Source: Conexibacter sp. CPCC 205762
Lineage (GTDB): Bacteria > Actinomycetota > Thermoleophilia > Solirubrobacterales > Solirubrobacteraceae
Length of the DNA: 64,000 nucleotides
Assembly (NCBI RefSeq): GCF_030646155.1
Contig: NZ_JAUTDN010000022.1
Span: forward strand, 1-64,000
Direction: 5' to 3'
The notes under the pieces are model-generated. The model searched no databases, was not told the origin of the DNA, and worked only from the letters and a program-made list of their open reading frames with translations. This document shows positions 59,154 to 64,000 of the stretch, piece by piece (position 1 is the first letter of the stretch; every line of letters starts with the position of its first letter). The position numbers and the translations under genes were made by a program.

Positions 59154-60692
59154 TCAGGCCGGCGCGGCGAGCGTGCGCTCGGCGACCAGCCGCTGCTTGT
59201 AGAGCTTTCCGTTGGGGTCGCGCGGGAGCTGCTCGCGCAGGTGGATCGCGCGCGGGCGCTTGTGGCGCGCCAGCCGCTCGCCGCAGAAGGCGTCGAGCGC
59301 GGCGCGCAGCTGCGCGGCCGGCGGCGCGCCCGGCGCGGGCTGGACCCACGCCTCCGGCACCTCGCCGAGGTCGGCGTCGGGCACGCCCGCGACGCCGGCG
59401 TCGAGCACCGCCGGGTGCTCCAGCAGCGTCGCCTCGATCTCGGCCGGGTAGGTGTTGACGCCGCCGACGATGATCATGTCGGTGACGCGGCCGGTGAGGA
59501 AGAGGAAGCCGTCCGCGTCGACGTAGCCGCGGTCGCCGACGGTCAGCAGCCGGCCGCGCCGCACGCCCTCGGTCTTCTGCGGGTCGCGGTGGTACTCCAT
59601 CCGGTCCTCGCCCTGGCGCATGTAGACGATCCCCTCCGTGCCGGCGGGGACCTCCGCGCCGTCCTCGTCGAGGATCCGCAGCTCGCTGATCGGCAGCGGC
59701 AGGCCGACGGTGCCGGGCCGCTCCAGCCACTGCTGCGGCGTCGCGACGGTCGAGCCGACCTCGGTCGAGCCGTAGTACTCGAAGACGATCGGGCCGAGCC
59801 AGTCGAGCATCGCCTGCTTGTCGGCGCGCGGGCAGGGCGCGGCGCCGTGGAGCACGTAGCGCAGCGAGCTGACGTCGTGGCCGGCGCGCGTCGCGGGGTC
59901 GAGCGCGAGCAGCCGGTGGAACTGCGTCGGCACCATATGCGTGCCGGTCACGCGCTCGCGCTGCACGGTCTCCAGGAACAGCTCCGGCGTCCAGCCCTCC
60001 ATCAGCACGACCGATCCGCCGAGGTGCAGCGCACCGGAGGCCGGCGTGATGTTGGCGGTGTGGTACATCGGCGAGGTGACGCACCAGCGCTCGAAGTCGG
60101 CGCCGATCCCGAGCGCGTCGAACAGCCACTCGTAGACGTGCGCGCCGGCGTCGGCGTCCTGGCCCGAGAGCGGCCGCTTGACGCCCTTGGGCCGGCCGGT
60201 CGTGCCGCTCGTGTACTGCATCAGCGAGCCGGCTCTGGTCTGCGCCGGACGGGTCTGCGGCTGGCCGTCGAGCAGCTCGCGCAGGTCGCGCACGCCGTCG
60301 CCGCCGCCCTCGGCGAACAGCCGCGCCGGGTCGGCGACGGCCGCGCGCACGACGTCGGTCACGCGCGCGGAGCAGAGCACCGCCTGCGCCTCGCAGTCCT
60401 CGACGATGTGACGGATCTCCTCGCGGGTCAGGTGGTAGTTGACCGGGACGAGGTAGAGGCCGCTCTGCATCGCCGCGAGGTAGAGCGAGAGCATCGGGAT
60501 GCCGTTGCTCATCACGCACGCGACGGTGTCGCCGACGCGCAGCCCGGCGACCTCGTGCAGGCCGTGGCTGAGGCGGTTGACCTCGGCGTCCAGCTCCCCG
60601 TAGGTGCGCCTGCTGCCGTGGGCGTCGACGACGGCGGGCCGCTCGGGCTCGGCCGCGGCCCAGGCCCAGAAGCCCATGCGCTTCTCGGTCAT
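59154..60692 (-). CDS. Acyl-CoA synthetase (AMP-forming), ligase 2
   Basis: This 512-aa ANL ligase has LMQYTSGTTGRPKGVKRPLSG, EYYGSTEVG, GDRGYVDADGFLFLTGR and the C-terminal PNGKLYKQRL lysine. The insertion after the P-loop (SGQDADAGAHVYEW) occurs in steroid- and long-chain-type ligases. ATG at 60692 is backed by GGAGAG seven bases upstream. It opens the operon with the dehydrogenase pair. Confidence 0.93.
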   Translation of the reverse strand: MTEKRMGFWAWAAAEPERPAVVDAHGSRRTYGELDAEVNRLSHGLHEVAGLRVGDTVACVMSNGIPMLSLYLAAMQSGLYLVPVNYHLTREEIRHIVEDCEAQAVLCSARVTDVVRAAVADPARLFAEGGGDGVRDLRELLDGQPQTRPAQTRAGSLMQYTSGTTGRPKGVKRPLSGQDADAGAHVYEWLFDALGIGADFERWCVTSPMYHTANITPASGALHLGGSVVLMEGWTPELFLETVQRERVTGTHMVPTQFHRLLALDPATRAGHDVSSLRYVLHGAAPCPRADKQAMLDWLGPIVFEYYGSTEVGSTVATPQQWLERPGTVGLPLPISELRILDEDGAEVPAGTEGIVYMRQGEDRMEYHRDPQKTEGVRRGRLLTVGDRGYVDADGFLFLTGRVTDMIIVGGVNTYPAEIEATLLEHPAVLDAGVAGVPDADLGEVPEAWVQPAPGAPPAAQLRAALDAFCGERLARHKRPRAIHLREQLPRDPNGKLYKQRLVAERTLAAPA

Positions 60693-60755
60693 GCTGCTCT
60701 CTCCATCCTCGCTCTCCGTCCTCTCCGGACGGCCGCGAATCAGTCTCGCAACTTG

Positions 60756-60773
60756 ATTCCGACCATTCGGTAT
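60756..60773. promoter_or_regulatory. TetR-site 6 (ligase 2 operon / divergent MBL gene)
   Basis: ATTCCGACCATTCGGTAT lies midway between the divergent starts 60692 and 60789. A minus-strand TTCACA (60783-60778) and AATCAA (60760-60755), 17 bp apart, bracket it. The plus-strand promoter is not obvious. Confidence 0.65.
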
Positions 60774-60788
60774 GTTGTGAATATACCC

Positions 60789-61775
60789 ATGAGCGTCCCC
60801 ACCGTCCACCGCTCCGCCTTCCACAACCGCGAGGTCGGCGCCGCCGAGCTGGTGCGCGACGGCGTCTGGGCCGTCCCGCTGCCGCTGACCGGCAGCCCGG
60901 TGCTGTCGGTGATCGTCCACCTGCTGCGCCATGACGACGGCCTCGTGCTCGTCGACGCCGGCTATCCCGACGACGCCTGCTGGGAGACGCTGACGGCCGC
61001 GATCGCCGCCGCCGGCTTCGGCGTCGGCGACATCACCCACCTGCTGCTGACGCACAACCACCCCGACCACATCGGGCTCGCCGCGCGCGTGCGCGAGGCC
61101 AGCGGCGCGCCGATCGCGATCCACCCGCTCGACGCCTTCCAGCTGCAGCGCCCGCTGCGCGGCACGTTCTTCGACCAGCTCGAGCGCGAGCTGCGGCTGG
61201 CGCGGCTGCCCGCCGACGTGCTCGCCGAGATGGTCGACTCCTCGCGCCGGCTCGCCGCCCACAGCGACGACCTGCTCGTCGACGACTTCCTCGCCGACGG
61301 CCAGCTGCTGCGCTTCGGCGGGCTGGAGCTGGAGGTGCTGTGGACCCCCGGCCACGCGCGCGGCCACGTCTCGCTGCTGGACCGCGCGCGGCGGCTGCTG
61401 ATCGGCGGCGACGTGATCCTGCCCGAGGGCGAGGTGCAGGTCGGCCTCGTCAGCGACGAGGACGACGACCCCGTCGCGCAGCTGCGCGACTCGCTGCGGC
61501 GGATCGCCGCGCTGCCGATCGACCTGCTGCTGCCCGGCCACCAGTACCGCTTCGACGACGTCGCGACCGTCGTCGCCCGCACGCTCGGCGAGCAGGACGC
61601 CCGCCTCGCGCGCGCCGCCGAGGTGCTCGCCCGCCGCCCCGGCGCGAGCGCCTGGGAGCTGACGACCCAGCTCGACTGGGGCCGCCCGTGGGAGCGGATC
61701 GGCCTCACCGGCCGCCGCTTCGCCGTGATGCAGGCGATGGGCTGGCAGCGCTACCTGGAGCGGCGCGCAGGCTGA
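60789..61775 (+). CDS. Metallo-beta-lactamase-fold hydrolase
   Basis: The 328-aa protein has the full metal-binding set: THNHPDH, TPGHARGH, GGDVIL and LLPGHQYRFDD. Relatives hydrolyse thioesters, lactones or glutathione conjugates. In this regulon a CoA-thioesterase or lactonase role is plausible. It starts 16 bp after a TetR site, so expression should follow the regulator. A C-terminal helical segment of about 80 residues (EVLARRPGASAWELTTQL) is typical of SdsA-unlike, GloB-like MBL proteins. Confidence 0.9.
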   Translation: MSVPTVHRSAFHNREVGAAELVRDGVWAVPLPLTGSPVLSVIVHLLRHDDGLVLVDAGYPDDACWETLTAAIAAAGFGVGDITHLLLTHNHPDHIGLAARVREASGAPIAIHPLDAFQLQRPLRGTFFDQLERELRLARLPADVLAEMVDSSRRLAAHSDDLLVDDFLADGQLLRFGGLELEVLWTPGHARGHVSLLDRARRLLIGGDVILPEGEVQVGLVSDEDDDPVAQLRDSLRRIAALPIDLLLPGHQYRFDDVATVVARTLGEQDARLARAAEVLARRPGASAWELTTQLDWGRPWERIGLTGRRFAVMQAMGWQRYLERRAG

Positions 61776-61800
61776 GGCGGCGGCCGCCGCCGCGCCGCCG

Positions 61801-63351
61801 TCAGTCCGCCGCCCACGCCGGCACCAGCTCGGCGACGCGCTCGCGCAGCTCGCGCTTGAGCACCTTGCCGGACGGGTTGCGGGGCAGCTCGTCGAGCACG
61901 TAGACGGCCTTCGGGACCTTGAAGCCGCCCAGCCTCGTGCGGCAGTGCGCGACGACCGCCTCCGGGTCGAGGCCGTCGGCTCCGGCGACGAACGCGACCG
62001 GCACCTCGACCCACTGCTCGTGGGGCACGCCGATCACCGCCGCCTCCATCACCTCCGGGACCGCGTCGACGACCGCCTCGATCTCCGACGAGGCGACGTT
62101 CTCGCCGCCGCTGCGGATCATGTCCTTCAGCCGGTCGAGCACGTACAGGTAGCCGTCCTCGTCGAAGCGGCCGACGTCGCCGGTGTGGAACCAGCCGCCG
62201 CGGAAGGCGCGCGCGGTCGCCTCGGGATCGTCGAGGTAGCCGTCGCAGACCTTCGGCCCGCGCACGACGATCTCGCCCGCGACGCCGGCCGGCAGCTCGC
62301 GGTCCTGCTCGTCGACGACGCGCACGTCGACGCCGTGCAGCGGCGTGCCGACCGAGCCCTGCTTCGTCAGCATGTGGTCCATGTCGAGGTAGGTGAGGCC
62401 GTTGCAGGTCTCGGTCATCCCGTAGCCCTCGATCAGGCGCGCGTTGGGGAAGGTCTCGACCGTCTCGTGGAAGAGCGCCGGCGTCACCTGGCTGAAGATC
62501 AGCCATCTGACCGAGCGGGTGTCGCGCAGCTGGTCGGGCGGCAGCCGCCGGATCAGCGTCAGCATCGTCGCGACCATCGCCATGCCGGTGATCCGCTCGC
62601 GCTCGATCGTGTTGAGGATCGTCTGCGCGTCGAAGCGCCGCAGCAGCACCATCGTCGCGCCGACCCACCAGGTCGTGTAGCCCGGGATGTCGAGCCCGCC
62701 GACGTGGTAGAGCGGGGCGAAGTTGAGGATCCGGTCGTCCTTCGTCAGCGCCAGCTCGGCGACCTGCGCGTGCATGTTCGCGTTGACGTTGCCGTGCGTC
62801 AGCCGCGCGCCCTTCGGCCGGCTGGTCGTGCCGGAGGTGTAGAGGACGCGCTGGAGGTCGCCGTCGCCGACGGCCGCGTCCGCGACGCGCTCGTCGGCGT
62901 GCAGCGCGATCAGCTGCGCGACGGTCGGCCAGGCGGGGCCGAGGTCGCCCTCCAGCGCGACGTTCAGCCGCAGCGCCGGCAGCCGCCCGGCGAGCGCGGC
63001 CGCCGTCTGCGCGAAGGCGCTCTCGCTCGCCAGCCCGTCGGCTCTGGCGTGGTCCAGCAGCCACTCCAGCTCCTGCTCGTGGAGGCGGTAGTTGAGCGGC
63101 ACCATCACCGCGCCGAGCTTCGCCAGCGCGAGGCCGAGCAGCAGGTACTCGGGCAGGTTCATCGCCAGCACCGCGATCCGCGTGCCGCGGCCGACGCCGA
63201 GCGCCTGCAGGCCGGCGGCGAGCGCGTTGACGTCGTCGTCGAGCTGGGCGTACGTCCAGCGGCGCCGCTCGAAGACGAGCGCGTCGCGGTCGGCGTAGCG
63301 GTGGCGGGCCCACGTCAGCAGGCGGCTGAGGTTCGCCGTCGGGGCGCTCAT
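61801..63351 (-). CDS. Acyl-CoA synthetase (AMP-forming), ligase 3
   Basis: This 516-aa ANL ligase has VLYTSGTTSRPKGARLTHGN, GYGMTETCNG, GDVGRFDEDGYLYVLDRLKD and the NPSGKVLKREL lysine. The ATG at 63351 overlaps the nitroreductase stop as ATGA. It is convergent with the MBL gene; a 16-bp GC palindrome (61776-61791) lies between the two stops. No TetR site is visible within the window, so its control is unknown. Confidence 0.93.
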   Translation of the reverse strand: MSAPTANLSRLLTWARHRYADRDALVFERRRWTYAQLDDDVNALAAGLQALGVGRGTRIAVLAMNLPEYLLLGLALAKLGAVMVPLNYRLHEQELEWLLDHARADGLASESAFAQTAAALAGRLPALRLNVALEGDLGPAWPTVAQLIALHADERVADAAVGDGDLQRVLYTSGTTSRPKGARLTHGNVNANMHAQVAELALTKDDRILNFAPLYHVGGLDIPGYTTWWVGATMVLLRRFDAQTILNTIERERITGMAMVATMLTLIRRLPPDQLRDTRSVRWLIFSQVTPALFHETVETFPNARLIEGYGMTETCNGLTYLDMDHMLTKQGSVGTPLHGVDVRVVDEQDRELPAGVAGEIVVRGPKVCDGYLDDPEATARAFRGGWFHTGDVGRFDEDGYLYVLDRLKDMIRSGGENVASSEIEAVVDAVPEVMEAAVIGVPHEQWVEVPVAFVAGADGLDPEAVVAHCRTRLGGFKVPKAVYVLDELPRNPSGKVLKRELRERVAELVPAWAAD

Positions 63352-64000
63352 CGCGTCTCCCACGGGCCGTCCCAGCCGACGACGGTCGCGGCCGGCGCGC
63401 GGCGCGCGGCCTTGAAGTCGAGCCCCTGCGTGTAGGCGACCGGCAGCAGCGCGACCTGCGTGAACGCGTCCGGCAGCGCGAGGATCCGCGCGACCTCCTG
63501 CTCATAGTGGAGGTGGATGCAGGTCAGCGCCGAGCCGAGCCCGCGCGAGCGCAGCGCCAGCTGCAGCGACCACAGCGCCGGATAGACCGAGCCGTAGAAC
63601 ATGCTCGCGAACGGCCCGCGGCCGGAGTCGGGGACGCGCTCGACGGAGCCGACCAGCACCTGCGCCGGCACCTCGTGGAAGTGGTCGACGAGGTGCTGCG
63701 CGGAGACCATCGCGCGCTGCAGCGGCGCCGGCAGCTCGCGCGGCGGTTTGCCGGCGGCCTCGCGTCTGGCAGCCGAGATCCGCAGCGGCGTCAGCACGAA
63801 CTCCTCGATCGCGCGGCGGTAGACGGACGCGACCGCGGCGCGCTTGTCGGCGTCCTCGATCACGACGAAGCGGGCCATCTCGCGGTTCTCGGCCATCGGC
63901 GCCTGCCGCGCGATCTCCAGGCAGCGCTCCAGCACCGCTCTCGGGACCGGTCTCGCGAGGTCGAGCCGTCTGCGCACGGCGCGGGTCGTCGTCAGCACCT
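63348..64000 (-). CDS. Nitroreductase-family protein, 5' end beyond window
   Basis: At least 217 residues are visible, beginning LTTTRAVRRRLDLARPVP, a pattern of nitroreductase/FMN-dependent NfsB-type proteins in actinobacteria. GLGSALTCIHLHYEQEVARIL near the C-terminus matches the family. The usual APTGSNxQ flavin loop reads APMAENREMARF, so FMN binding may be altered. The reading frame stays open at the right edge, so the start lies outside. Confidence 0.82.
   Translation of the reverse strand, partial: VLTTTRAVRRRLDLARPVPRAVLERCLEIARQAPMAENREMARFVVIEDADKRAAVASVYRRAIEEFVLTPLRISAARREAAGKPPRELPAPLQRAMVSAQHLVDHFHEVPAQVLVGSVERVPDSGRGPFASMFYGSVYPALWSLQLALRSRGLGSALTCIHLHYEQEVARILALPDAFTQVALLPVAYTQGLDFKAARRAPAATVVGWDGPWETR

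Noticed and set aside
56979..60788. Very long open frame on the plus strand continuing into the MBL gene
   Set aside because: It is antisense to the acyl-CoA dehydrogenase pair and ligase 2, whose protein motifs are unmistakable. GC-rich codon structure keeps the opposite frame open. Only the part from 60789 is a gene.
61776..61791. GGCGGCGGCCGCCGCC palindrome as a special site
   Set aside because: It lies between convergent stops and is simple GC repeat sequence. It may aid termination but is not distinctive.
1..64000. CRISPR array, rRNA operon, prophage structural genes or insertion sequences
   Set aside because: I found no regularly spaced repeats, rRNA signatures, capsid/tail genes or transposase motifs.

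Overview
The window looks like a chromosomal stretch of a GC-rich actinobacterium that uses coenzyme F420. Lineage is inferred, not shown. Five luciferase-like (LLM) flavin/F420 oxidoreductases, an NADPH:F420 reductase, lipoboxes of the form ACGSS and frequent AGA arginine codons fit Thermoleophilia (Solirubrobacterales, Conexibacter-like). Most genes lie on the minus strand in compact operons. Many neighbours share 4-bp ATGA or GTGA overlaps, which I used to choose start codons.

Region A (1-27.8 kb) holds minus-strand catabolic operons built from repeated paralogues. Operon A1 (about 7.9 kb down to 0.13 kb) has a peptide-type ABC transporter, a tandem-cupin protein, a divergent SDR and a GntR regulator, and abuts the 5' end of a radical-SAM gene at the left edge. 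Operon A2 (14.8 to 8.0 kb) has a spermidine/putrescine-type ABC transporter, a divergent SDR, an MFS carrier and a second tandem-cupin protein. Operon A3 (24.3 to 14.9 kb, twelve genes) has a DapA-family aldolase/lyase, a DUF6282 hydrolase, two tandem diaminopentanoate-dehydrogenase-like proteins, an LLM enzyme, two divergent SDRs, two DUF1989 proteins, a 67-aa protein, a FAD amine oxidase and RidA. An EamA exporter, an XRE-cupin regulator and a cupin-isochorismatase operon follow. I infer degradation of an unidentified nitrogenous compound. The three large operons share TTGCAW-N17-TA-rich promoters. Four SDRs lack the YxxxK catalytic pair.

Region B (27.8-32.2 kb) is a redox hub: pntAA-pntAB-pntB transhydrogenase, a divergent IclR regulator and NADPH:F420 reductase.

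Region C (32.2-36.1 kb) is a small island between two perfect 39-bp direct repeats. The repeat carries a tRNA 3' end (T arm plus acceptor strand) and the start of a terminator hairpin. The island holds an AbiEi-like antitoxin gene and a coupled pair: a protein with a possible PD-(D/E)XK domain plus winged helix, and an AbiEii-like nucleotidyltransferase. No integrase is present.

Region D (36.2-64 kb) is a second catabolic locus for acyl-CoA chemistry: a ten-member dpp/beta-oxidation operon, three acyl-CoA ligases, three enoyl-CoA hydratases, a two-gene acyl-CoA dehydrogenase, four LLM enzymes with a flavin reductase, a metallo-beta-lactamase-fold hydrolase and a nitroreductase. A TetR regulator sits in the middle. 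An 18-bp near-palindrome, ATACCGTCTAGTCGGTAT and variants, recurs at five promoter regions plus a weak copy before tetR. The whole 46.7-61 kb block therefore reads as one TetR regulon. Its substrate is unknown.
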